DNA of 64,000 nucleotides from Mangrovivirga cuniculi. GTDB taxonomy: Bacteria > Bacteroidota > Bacteroidia > Cytophagales > Cyclobacteriaceae. Below the pieces are notes generated by a model. The model was not told the origin of the DNA. It made no database searches and worked only from the letters and a program-made list of their open reading frames with translations. Below, piece after piece: positions 56,066 to 64,000 of the stretch (its first letter is position 1; each line of letters begins with the position of its first letter). A program made the position numbers and the translations under genes. The stretch spans positions 3,722,001 through 3,786,000 of the forward strand of contig NZ_CP028923.1 in NCBI RefSeq assembly GCF_005166025.1. The letters run 5' to 3'.

Positions 56066-57527
56066 ACGGAAGGTATTTATTATTGCCGGGCCACTGCTTT
56101 TTTTGATTCTCCAGCTGATCGGCCGGCCGCAATCAATGAACGCTGAGGCATTTAATGTCCTTTGTATCACAATATGGATGGCTGTATGGTGGATCTCCGA
56201 GGCATTGCCAATTGCTGCGACGGCTTTATTACCGATCGTACTATTCCCGCTTCTCAATGTGATTGAGATTGGAGAGGTATCTTCTGCCTATGGGCATAAA
56301 TACATCTTTCTTTATATGGGTGGGTTTATGATCGCGATAGCTATAGAGAAGTGGAATCTGCATAAACGGATCGCATTGAACATTATTTATGTGATCGGTG
56401 CAGACCTAAAGCGAATCATCCTTGGCTTTATGATAGCCACTGCATTTTTATCCATGTGGATATCAAATACGGCAACCTCAGTAATGATGCTGCCGATCGG
56501 TATGGCAATCATATCCCAGGTAACTTTAAAGGATGGTAAAAAAGGCAAAAGTTACTTTGGCAAAGCCCTGATGATCGCAATTGCTTACAGTGCCAGTATT
56601 GGTGGTTTTGCAACGTTGATTGGCACACCCCCAAACCTTGTTTTAGCGGGGATACTCGAGCAGGTGTACAATGTGAAGATAACTTTCGTTCAGTGGTTGT
56701 CTTTTGGATTGCCGTTATCGATCGTCTTATTTATCATTTGCTGGAGATACCTGGTGAGATATGCTTTTGATTTTTCGAAAGAAGAATTTCCCGGAGGAAT
56801 GGATCAATTAAAAAAGCTTCGTGAAGACCTGGGAAAAATGTCTTATGAAGAAAAAGCAGTGCTGGTTGTATTCATTTTTACAGCCGTGGCCTGGATATCC
56901 CGTTCATTCATTGAAAAAGTGATCCCGGCAATCGATGATACAATCATTGCAATGATCGGTGGACTTGCGCTATTTGTAATTCCTTCCTCTAAAAAGGGAA
57001 AACCGATCATAAACTGGAAAGATGCCAAAGGTATCCCCTGGGGAATCATCATTTTATTTGGTGGTGGTATAGCACTGGCAAAAGGATTTACAGATACAGG
57101 CCTTGCAGAATATATTGCCAGCAGGTTAAACTACATGCAGGGCCTTTCATTGATCTTATTAATCCTTGTTCTGGTAGCGATGGTTAATTTCCTTACCGAG
57201 ATCACCAGTAACCTGGCAACGATAGCGATGCTTTTACCAATCCTTGCTCCTATTGCAGCAGCATTTGACCTCCATCCATACATGATCATGGTATCGGCTA
57301 CAGTAGCCGCATCATGCGCATTCATGTTACCGGTGGCCACACCACCCAATGCGGTGGTTTTTGGGTCAAACCTGCTTAGCATCAGGGATATGGTCAAAAC
57401 AGGAATTGCGATGAACATTATCTCAATTCTGTTGATTACAGTAGTAACTTATTTTGCTCTTCCGGTTATGTGGGACTTTATTCCTTCTCAATTCCCGGAA
57501 ATGTTTAATGCACAAGTAAATAAATAA
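56049..57527 (+). CDS. DASS/SLC13-family sodium-coupled anion transporter
   Basis: A 492-residue inner-membrane transporter with about 11-12 membrane segments. The two Ser-Asn-Thr type signatures of the divalent anion/sodium symporter family are present: 'MWISNTATSVMMLPIG' and 'FLTEITSNLATIAMLLPI'. Substrates of the family are dicarboxylates, citrate or sulfate. Its start overlaps the SGNH hydrolase gene by 17 bases, so uptake of a small acid freed by the hydrolase is a reasonable inference. Confidence 0.93.
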   Translation: MNPVSRRKVFIIAGPLLFLILQLIGRPQSMNAEAFNVLCITIWMAVWWISEALPIAATALLPIVLFPLLNVIEIGEVSSAYGHKYIFLYMGGFMIAIAIEKWNLHKRIALNIIYVIGADLKRIILGFMIATAFLSMWISNTATSVMMLPIGMAIISQVTLKDGKKGKSYFGKALMIAIAYSASIGGFATLIGTPPNLVLAGILEQVYNVKITFVQWLSFGLPLSIVLFIICWRYLVRYAFDFSKEEFPGGMDQLKKLREDLGKMSYEEKAVLVVFIFTAVAWISRSFIEKVIPAIDDTIIAMIGGLALFVIPSSKKGKPIINWKDAKGIPWGIIILFGGGIALAKGFTDTGLAEYIASRLNYMQGLSLILLILVLVAMVNFLTEITSNLATIAMLLPILAPIAAAFDLHPYMIMVSATVAASCAFMLPVATPPNAVVFGSNLLSIRDMVKTGIAMNIISILLITVVTYFALPVMWDFIPSQFPEMFNAQVNK

Positions 57528-57530
57528 ACC

Positions 57531-59300
57531 ATGAAAATATTTAACATAAAATATCTTAAAACAATGGCAGGCCGGTCATTACTCTTGCTTGGCGCCTGCC
57601 TAATGCTCACAATGGCCTGTGAGGATGAAACAGAAGCTATATCAGATAACCTTCGGGTTATTTTAGTAAAAGCAAACGGTGAAAATGCCGTTTCAGGTTC
57701 AACTGCAATCGAACCTAATGAAGCAGAAATCCAATTGATCTTTTCCCACCCGGTAGTTCAGTCAGATTTTGAATCTGCCCTGTCTATAACCGGTGATCCG
57801 GAAAAAACCATCACTTATGATGAAACAGGATCTTTTGTAACCATTAATTTCCCACTGTTAGACTATAATGCTGATTATACGATCAGTATTCCGCAAGGAG
57901 ATTATAGCCAGGAAGGAAATCCAATGGAAGATGATTTTAATTTTGATTTCACAACAAGAGAATTTGTTGCTCCGGTTATTTCTTTTTCTACTGATGCAGA
58001 CTTTCTGGAAGAAGGCCAGGAGGCAGTAATAAATGTTACTCTCAATAAAGATATACCAATTGAGTCTTCTTTTGAACTTGAATTAGGTGGTAATTCTGAG
58101 GTGGACTCTGATTATACTGTCGATCCGGTTACTTTTACATTTGCTCCGGGAGAGACATCAAAATCATTTACGGTTTCTACTATAAATGATGGAATTGCCG
58201 AAGGTGAAGAAACGTTAGTAATTGGTGCTACTGCCCTGCAAAACTTACAACTCAATACTAATTTTGAAATATCAATATTCGATAAACTTCCGTCATTAGA
58301 ATTAAAGGGAGTTACTGCAATACGCTGGACTGGTGAAACCGATGGTAACAGTGGTAAATCAATACATTTAAGAGCAACGGAAGATATTGCTGACTTAAGT
58401 GAATACGCTTTAGGTGTTGCTAATAATGGTGGTGGTACCGATGGAATTGAATATACATTCCCGGCCATTTCAGTTAATGCCGGTGATGATATTCTGATCA
58501 CGAGAGAAGCTGCTGCATTAGAATCTTATTACGGAACTGAATGTTTTGCCAGGTTTGAACTGGTTATCGAAGAAGGACTGCCTACTCAAAATGGAGATGA
58601 TGCCATCGAGTTATTCCAGGATAGTGTTGTAGTAGAAACGTATGGTGATGCCAACGTTGACGGTACAGGTCAGGATTGGGAATACAGTGGCTCATGGGCT
58701 TACAAACTTGGGTCAGAGTGGATCACTGGAGGCGTCGACTGTACTGTAGGTTCTACTACAACCGCAGATGCTTCGTGTACTTATCCATTATGTGATAGTC
58801 CGGTTGCCCTAAAAGGTGTTATGGCCTTACTATGGGACGGATCAGGCACAAACGGTGGTAAGGCAGTTCACCTTGTGGTAAACAGAGATGTTCCGGATTT
58901 GAGTATATATGGTGTAGGAGTTACCAACAATGGTGGTGGTACCGACGGCATCGAGGTTACACTTCCTGCTGAACCTGCTTCAGAAGGTGACCACATATTA
59001 ATAGCCAGAGAACCGGCAACGATCGGAAGCTATTTTGGTGATTGCATTAACAGATATGCACTGGTAATTCAGTCTGATGCTATGAATCAAAATGGTGACG
59101 ATGGTGTAGAGTTATATGAAAATGATGTGGTAATAGAAACGTATGGTGATGCCAACGTAGATGGAACTGGTGAAGCCTGGGAATACTCAGGAGCCTGGTC
59201 TTATAAAGTAGGTGGTGTATGGCAATACAACACATTAGATTGTGCTGCAACAGCTACTTCTAACGCCAATTCTGATTGTCCTTATGCTTTTTGTCAATAA
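57531..59300 (+). CDS. Lipoprotein with Calx-beta and two lamin-tail-like domains
   Basis: A 589-residue lipoprotein (signal then 'MLTMAC', Cys30). Domains in order are a Big_5-like Ig domain (about 38-140), a Calx-beta domain (about 148-245, 'FTFAPGETSKSFTVSTINDG') and two similar lamin-tail-like repeats (about 255-405 and 420-580). The repeats share 'NNGGGTDGIE', 'NGDDAIELF' or 'NGDDGVELY' and 'ETYGDANVDGTG'. No enzyme site was seen. It closes the SusC operon, starting three bases after the transporter and ending before a strong terminator; a surface adhesin or ligand-capture role is likely. Confidence 0.82.
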   Translation: MKIFNIKYLKTMAGRSLLLLGACLMLTMACEDETEAISDNLRVILVKANGENAVSGSTAIEPNEAEIQLIFSHPVVQSDFESALSITGDPEKTITYDETGSFVTINFPLLDYNADYTISIPQGDYSQEGNPMEDDFNFDFTTREFVAPVISFSTDADFLEEGQEAVINVTLNKDIPIESSFELELGGNSEVDSDYTVDPVTFTFAPGETSKSFTVSTINDGIAEGEETLVIGATALQNLQLNTNFEISIFDKLPSLELKGVTAIRWTGETDGNSGKSIHLRATEDIADLSEYALGVANNGGGTDGIEYTFPAISVNAGDDILITREAAALESYYGTECFARFELVIEEGLPTQNGDDAIELFQDSVVVETYGDANVDGTGQDWEYSGSWAYKLGSEWITGGVDCTVGSTTTADASCTYPLCDSPVALKGVMALLWDGSGTNGGKAVHLVVNRDVPDLSIYGVGVTNNGGGTDGIEVTLPAEPASEGDHILIAREPATIGSYFGDCINRYALVIQSDAMNQNGDDGVELYENDVVIETYGDANVDGTGEAWEYSGAWSYKVGGVWQYNTLDCAATATSNANSDCPYAFCQ

Positions 59301-59313
59301 TATAAAATAGATT

Positions 59314-59347
59314 AAATTGGTCAGCATTTTTGCTGACCAATTTTTTT
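59314..59347 (+). terminator. Rho-independent terminator of the SusC operon
   Basis: AAATTGGTCAGCA and TGCTGACCAATTT form a 13-base perfect stem with a TTTT loop, followed by more T. It lies 14 bases after the lamin-tail lipoprotein stop, just before the hydrolase lipoprotein gene. Confidence 0.92.
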
Positions 59348-59356
59348 ATACAACGA

Positions 59357-60688
59357 ATGAAACTTTTTTACTTTTCAACATTAATTACACTATTAATTCT
59401 TACGGGCTGTTCTGACAACGAAGGACAGGAACCGGAGATCAAGTTAACTTCATCCACTGTCAATGGGACACCACTACAGGATGGAATGACCGGGTTATCT
59501 CCTGAATCACAAATAATTCTGACTTTTAACTCAGAAGTAAGCATTAGCGATTTCAGAGATAATTTTTCGATAACCTCAGGGGTAGAATCCGCCGATTATA
59601 CTTTATTATTTCAAAATGCAAGTACAAAAGTCACCATTCAGTTAAACGCTGATTTCAATACAACTTACCAATTAATTTTAGCTCCTAATCGAATTGGAAC
59701 CAATGGAGGTGTGTTATCCGAGGGTCTGAATCTTAGTTTTACTACAGGAGAGCACAATTTCGCTAGCAGCCCATGTCTACCAGGAGGTAACTGTCAAAAT
59801 ACTTTTTCGGTTGTCACCGGGGATAGTCAGGAATCATATTTTAATTATAACAGTAACTATCCTTTACAAACTGAACTTGGAATCGAAGAAAATATAACCA
59901 AAGCTGTTTTGGTGATACATGGGATAAACAGAAATGGCGAGGATTATTTCAATTACATGAGTAACACTTTAAGCGATCTGAGCATTCAGGAAAGCACTCT
60001 TCTTATCGCACCCGTTTTTGAAGAAGTATCTCAGGCTCCGGGTTATAATTATTGGTCAGGATCGAGCTGGAGATCTGGAGGTAACAGTAGCAATACAGCC
60101 GCGATAAGTTCATTTACTGTTATAGATCAAATGATCCAGGAATTATTGGATATCGGAAACTTTCCTAACCTTACGGAAATTGTAGTTACCGGACATAGCT
60201 CCGGAGCGCTATTTACCCACCTGTATTCAGCTTCAAGTAAAATCGAAGACAATAGAATTACTTATATGGTGGCTAATAGTCAGTTCTTTTATTATCCTGA
60301 TGCTCGTCGGTATGACGAATCAAGCGGATCTTTTTATACTGTTGAAAACTGCAACGGAATTGAATTCTGGCCTTATGGTTATTCAGCAACTCCTGCTTAT
60401 CTATCAGGAATACCAAAAGAAACTTTCGATCTTCAAATGCGCACCAGGAAAGTAATCTATTTACTCGGCAATGGTAATCAGGCTGATCCATCATTAAATA
60501 CTGAAGACTGCCAGGCTACCGTTCTGGGAAGCTCACGGTTTGACAGGGGGAAAAATATATTGAGATATATGAATAACTTTTATCCTGCCTCAAATACCCA
60601 TTCTGAAATTATAGTAGAAGGAATCGGGCATGATGGACAGGGAATGTATAGTTCAGAAGAATTTAAGACCTGGCTTGGCGGTTTATAG
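59357..60688 (+). CDS. Alpha/beta-hydrolase lipoprotein with N-terminal Ig-like domain
   Basis: A 443-residue lipoprotein (MKLFYFSTLITLLILTGC, Cys18). An Ig-like domain of the Big_5 type spans about 25-130. An alpha/beta-hydrolase follows: the strand 'KAVLVIHGINRNGEDYF', the nucleophile elbow 'GHSSG' (about 278-282) and a late His in 'VEGIGHDGQGMY'. The substrate is unknown. The ATG at 59357 is chosen since it starts the signal peptide and lies after the terminator at 59314-59347; an alternative start at 59330 falls inside the terminator. It may be expressed by read-through or from its own promoter. Confidence 0.85.
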   Translation: MKLFYFSTLITLLILTGCSDNEGQEPEIKLTSSTVNGTPLQDGMTGLSPESQIILTFNSEVSISDFRDNFSITSGVESADYTLLFQNASTKVTIQLNADFNTTYQLILAPNRIGTNGGVLSEGLNLSFTTGEHNFASSPCLPGGNCQNTFSVVTGDSQESYFNYNSNYPLQTELGIEENITKAVLVIHGINRNGEDYFNYMSNTLSDLSIQESTLLIAPVFEEVSQAPGYNYWSGSSWRSGGNSSNTAAISSFTVIDQMIQELLDIGNFPNLTEIVVTGHSSGALFTHLYSASSKIEDNRITYMVANSQFFYYPDARRYDESSGSFYTVENCNGIEFWPYGYSATPAYLSGIPKETFDLQMRTRKVIYLLGNGNQADPSLNTEDCQATVLGSSRFDRGKNILRYMNNFYPASNTHSEIIVEGIGHDGQGMYSSEEFKTWLGGL

Positions 60689-60710
60689 AAGTGAGATTTA
60701 CTTCTACCAG

Positions 60711-60746
60711 AAGGCTAACAGAAATAATAATCTGTTAGCCTTTTTT
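60711..60746 (+). terminator. Rho-independent terminator
   Basis: AAGGCTAACAGA and TCTGTTAGCCTT form a 12-base perfect stem with an eight-base loop, followed by TTTT. It lies between the hydrolase lipoprotein stop and the convergent lipocalin stop. The arm symmetry, with flanking runs on both sides, could serve both genes. Confidence 0.9.
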
Positions 60747-60781
60747 ATTAAATATAATGAGGCCTGAATTTTAAGCGTAAA

Positions 60782-61294
60782 CTACGATTCACAACCTTCC
60801 TGGGGTGTTTTTTGAAGCTGTGAAGTATCGAACCCATTATCCTCCGCTAATTTAACCAACCGATTAAATAAGTCATCATCAATTTCCCTGGTTCTGCTTA
60901 ATATCCATAGAGATCCTCTCGAAGGTGCTCCGACTAATGCATATTCATAATTATCACCTACATCGATTACATAATAGTCTCCTTTAAAAGGCCAGAAAAA
61001 TTGCACTTTCAACTTCCCCTCTCCTGCAGGAAATGCTTTACCGGAAATATCACTCACTTCTCCATCCTGAATACATCGGTTATAAACTTTAATATAATCT
61101 TCTTTTTTTGTGTATTCAGCATAAGTACACTTACAACCTTCCTGAAAAGTGTTCGGGAAAGAGGCTATCTCATACCATCTTCCTGTATATTTTTCAAGGT
61201 CGACAGACACTGTTTCCAATGGGTCGTTTTCATCGCCACTTTCATTACAACTAAATAATAGTAATAAAATAAGAGGCACTACTACATATTTCAT
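60782..61294 (-). CDS. blc: Bacterial lipocalin (Blc type) lipoprotein
   Basis: A 170-residue outer-membrane lipocalin (signal then 'LLLFSC', Cys16). The lipocalin opening motif 'YTGRWYEIASFPNTFQ' (Gly-x-Trp, about 36-51) and the later 'YVIDVGDNYEYALVGAPSRGSLWILSRT' match the Blc family, which binds lysophospholipids or similar lipids. It is convergent with the hydrolase gene and divergent from the glycogen synthase. Confidence 0.9.
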   Translation of the reverse strand: MKYVVVPLILLLLFSCNESGDENDPLETVSVDLEKYTGRWYEIASFPNTFQEGCKCTYAEYTKKEDYIKVYNRCIQDGEVSDISGKAFPAGEGKLKVQFFWPFKGDYYVIDVGDNYEYALVGAPSRGSLWILSRTREIDDDLFNRLVKLAEDNGFDTSQLQKTPQEGCES

Positions 61295-61413
61295 ATTTAA
61301 CTAATTGTTTTATTCAAACGATTAAAATGTTAACCTGTTTACAAATGATTAGTTACATAACTTATACAATTTTCTGGAATATTTCCTAACTTTTAGGAAA
61401 CCTGTATGAAACT

Positions 61414-63200
61414 ATGACCGAATCAACGTATCTGATTGAAATTGCCTGGGAAGTATGCCACAAAGTTGGTGGAATTTATACTGTAATACGTTCAAAAGTA
61501 CCTGCTACAAAGGAGGTATGGGGAGACAATTATTTCCTGATCGGCCCGGCGGTTGAGGATCAGTATCAATACGAATTTGACCCGACCGATGATTTAAGCG
61601 GGCCTATTGGAGCCACAGTTGAACATATGAGAAATATGGGATACGAAGTTCAATATGGCACCTGGCTGGTAACAGGCAGACCAAAAATTATCTTGTTAAA
61701 ACCTCAAGCCACTTTTAACAGGTTAGAAACAATTAAAAAAGGCTTGAGTGATAACTTCGGGGTTTCTTCAGCTGAAGATAATGACTTATTCGACCAGGTT
61801 TTGATGTGGGGTGACCAGGTAAGGACCTTCTTATCGGTACTCTCACAAAAAAAGGTGATAAAAAAGCAATTGCCCAGGTGCATGAATGGCTTGCAGGCGT
61901 TCCTCTTTTAGGAGTCAAAGAAATGAATCTTCCGATTTCTACTGTTTTTACCACTCATGCCACAGCCCTCGGCCGTAGTCTGGCTATGAACAAACCAGAT
62001 TTTTACAAATCGCTGCCCACGACTGACTGGTACCAGGAAGCTAAAAAATACTGGATTCTTCCTATCGTTCAGATGGAGAGAGCCTGTGCTGAAAATGCAG
62101 ATGTTTTTACTACAGTAAGTGAATTAACCGGGGAAGAATGTAAATACTTATTAGGAAAAGAACCTGATCTGATTACTCCAAATGGATTAAATATAAAACG
62201 TTTTAGTGCTACACATGAGGTACAAAACCTCCATGAAGAGTTTAAAGAAAAGATCCATAATTTTGTAATGGGCCATTTCTTTCATTGCTATAGTTTTGAT
62301 CTAGATAATACGTTATACTTTTTTACTTCGGGAAGATTTGAATTTAAGAACAAAGGGTATGACATTACTTTAAAAGCATTGCGACGGTTGAATGAATTAA
62401 TGAAAAAGGAAAAGGTAAATAAAACCGTCGTATTCTTCTTTATAACCCCGAGACCTTCCTGGTCTATTAACCCGGATGTACTGCATACCCGGGCTGTAAT
62501 GGAAGAAATCAATAAAACCTGCGAGAAAATACAGGAACAGGTAGGAAGAAAATTATTTTATTCGGCAGCCGCTGACCAGGAAAATTTCACCCTTCCGGAT
62601 CTGAATAACTTTGTTGAAGAATACTGGAAACTCAGATATCGCAGGATATTACAATCATGGAAAACCAATCAATGGCCAATTGTCGTGACGCACAATCTTA
62701 AAAATGATATTGATGACGATATTCTCAAATATTTGCGGGATAATCAATTTGTAAATAGCCCGTTGGATAAAGTGAAGGTTGTTTATCATCCAGAATTCAT
62801 TAATTCAACCAATCCACTATTTGGAATCGATTATGAAGATTTCGTTCGTGGCTGTCATTTAGGAGTTTTCCCTTCTTATTACGAGCCATGGGGCTATACT
62901 CCTCTTGAATGTATTGCTCGTGGAGTCCCCGCAGTTACTTCTGACCTTTCAGGCTTTGGAAACTACGTTTCAAAGAATATGAAAGATTATGAAGACAAGG
63001 GAGTCAATGTTTTAAAAAGAAAATCGGGCAATGAAACTAAAACAGTTGAAAACCTCGCTCAATATCTGCTTCATTTCACAATGACTTCACGTAGATTCAG
63101 AATGATACAAAGAAATAAAGCCGAAGATCTGTCAGAATCTTTTGACTGGAAAGAACTGACAAAGTATTATAATGATGCCTATAAGAAAGCATTGGGATGA
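61414..63200 (+). pseudogene. GT3-type glycogen synthase, split by a one-base frameshift
   Basis: Two overlapping frames together make one glycogen synthase of the eukaryotic/Bacteroidetes GT3 type, which adds glucose from UDP-glucose to glycogen. Frame 1 (61414-61911) holds the N-terminal 'EIAWEVCHKVGGIYTVIRSK'. Frame 2 (open to 63200) holds 'IAQVHEWLAG', 'VFTTHATALGRSL' and 'FVRGCHLGVFPSYYEPWGYTPLEC'. They join if one base is added near 61820-61825: 'GDQV' then continues as 'KDLLIGTLTKKGDKK', giving 595 residues, the normal length. As read, frame 1 ends in an unrelated tail. Real inactivation or an assembly error are both possible. Confidence 0.88.
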
Positions 63201-63337
63201 AATTGAGACACTGATGTCCGCTTTTATTACACTTTCGAAGACGGGCAAACCACTTAAACAACTGATAATCAACAAATTAATTTATTGGTCTTATTTTAGC
63301 ATTGATATGTATATAGTTATGATAAAATATCAATGTT

Positions 63338-63946
63338 ATGAAACCTTATATCAAAAAAATCGCGAATGCAATAATAGTTATTGCTCTGATCAGCTCCTCT
63401 TTTTATGGTTATTCTCGCTCACTGGATCCTAAAACATTTAAATCAGGTCTTACCTTTGAGTCAATTAAAGTTGAAGAAGATTTGAAACTTAATTTAATAC
63501 TTGATCAACCAGAGAATAAACTTGCCATTGTAAGTCTGTCTTCCAAAGATGGAGAAGTATTATATAAGTTTTTTACAAGTAATAAAAAACACAATCAACA
63601 ATTTGACCTGTCCCATTTCGGGTATGGTGAATATGAAATTTCAATAACTTCAGAAGGCGAGACCATTACAGAAAAAATAGTATATGAATTTCCGGAAGTT
63701 TTAAAGCCAAGAATAATGGTAACTCACAATCCGGAGACTAACCTGGTCGTAATTTATGGAAGGAATCTGTCTGAAGAAACCTATATAAGTATTAAAGACT
63801 CTAAGGGTAAAATATATTATAAAAATAAAATCACAAAAAAGGATTTTAATGAAAAGTTAAATATTAAAAACCTTCGTTGGGGTGACTATACTATATACAC
63901 TTCAAATGAGAATCTATCTAGTGAAACAAAGATAAGTAAAAAGTAG
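63338..63946 (+). CDS. Secreted protein with two beta-sandwich repeats
   Basis: Function is not recognised. The 202-residue protein has a signal peptide (cut near residue 26, 'SSFYGYSRS'). Two similar beta-sandwich repeats follow (about 45-110 and 128-195): 'LSSKDGEVLYKFFT..FGYGEYEISITSE' and 'IKDSKGKIYYKNKI..LRWGDYTIYTSNE'. They resemble T9SS sorting-type folds, but the protein has no further domain. An 8-base inverted repeat ATTGATAT/ATATCAAT flanks the promoter region just before the start. A terminator follows. Confidence 0.7.
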   Translation: MKPYIKKIANAIIVIALISSSFYGYSRSLDPKTFKSGLTFESIKVEEDLKLNLILDQPENKLAIVSLSSKDGEVLYKFFTSNKKHNQQFDLSHFGYGEYEISITSEGETITEKIVYEFPEVLKPRIMVTHNPETNLVVIYGRNLSEETYISIKDSKGKIYYKNKITKKDFNEKLNIKNLRWGDYTIYTSNENLSSETKISKK

Positions 63947-63968
63947 CACGACATTTCATGCGCTTTGG

Positions 63969-63995
63969 AAGAGTGGCTTCTGCCACTCTTTTTTG
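63969..63995 (+). terminator. Rho-independent terminator
   Basis: AAGAGTGGC and GCCACTCTT form a nine-base perfect stem with a TTCT loop, followed by TTTT. It lies about 20 bases after the last gene. Confidence 0.9.
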
Positions 63996-64000
63996 TTTAA

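Noticed and set aside
63172-63432. Plus-strand ORF of 86 codons after glycogen synthase
   Set aside because: It overlaps the end of the synthase and the signal peptide of the next gene in another frame.

Overview
The window reads as low-GC chromosomal DNA of a Bacteroidota bacterium, most likely Cytophagales-like; the genus cannot be fixed by reading. The evidence is a SusC/SusD pair, a type IX secretion (T9SS) C-terminal domain, many short-signal lipoproteins, an exosortase N (XrtN) system with its VIT-domain substrate, a GT3-type glycogen synthase, and promoters of the Bacteroidetes form (TTTG, about 20 bases, TAnnTTTG). No tRNA, rRNA, CRISPR array, transposase or integrase was seen.

Layout. 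0.3-3.5 kb: two paralogous small membrane proteins, a NERD nuclease-like protein and two unknown genes. 3.9-11.5 kb: a type I restriction-modification operon ordered hsdR-hsdS-prrC-hsdM plus an unknown gene. The gene between hsdS and hsdM has the Arg-Glu-His spacing of the PrrC anticodon nuclease. hsdS has an apparent one-base frameshift. 11.6-15 kb: exosortase N and its VIT-domain substrate. 15-18 kb: a lipoprotein and a beta-rich secreted protein. 18.9-24 kb: a 1280-residue LysM protein with an overlapping leucine-rich-repeat lipoprotein.

24-49 kb is an accessory region in which gene modules are separated by 0.5-2 kb of interspersed repeats. It holds a 62-residue membrane protein with a good promoter; an operon of one HExxH lipoprotein and two related small lipoproteins (one frameshifted in an A8 tract); and a third member of the small membrane family. 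It also holds two effector-like proteins that share a DUF4157 (eCIS core) head but carry different tails, one of which is a HET-C-like domain. Lipoproteins, a patatin phospholipase, a T9SS cargo protein with a LamG lipoprotein, and a Tat-exported PLP enzyme complete the region.

49-64 kb: a divergent HTH/membrane regulator candidate faces a SusC-SusD-SGNH hydrolase-DASS transporter-lamin-tail lipoprotein operon. This is followed by an alpha/beta hydrolase lipoprotein, a lipocalin, a glycogen synthase split by a one-base frameshift, and a small secreted protein.

The strongest unexplained signals are three. First, the 10-copy interspersed repeat has a stem whose closing pair changes from C:G to T:A in a compensated way. 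A second REP-like composite also shows compensated stem changes. Second, the two DUF4157 genes have a duplicated promoter and head but different tails, and comparing them places the true starts at TTG/GTG codons. Third, a PrrC-like guard is embedded in the restriction operon. Three separate single-base frame breaks are either real inactivations or assembly errors.
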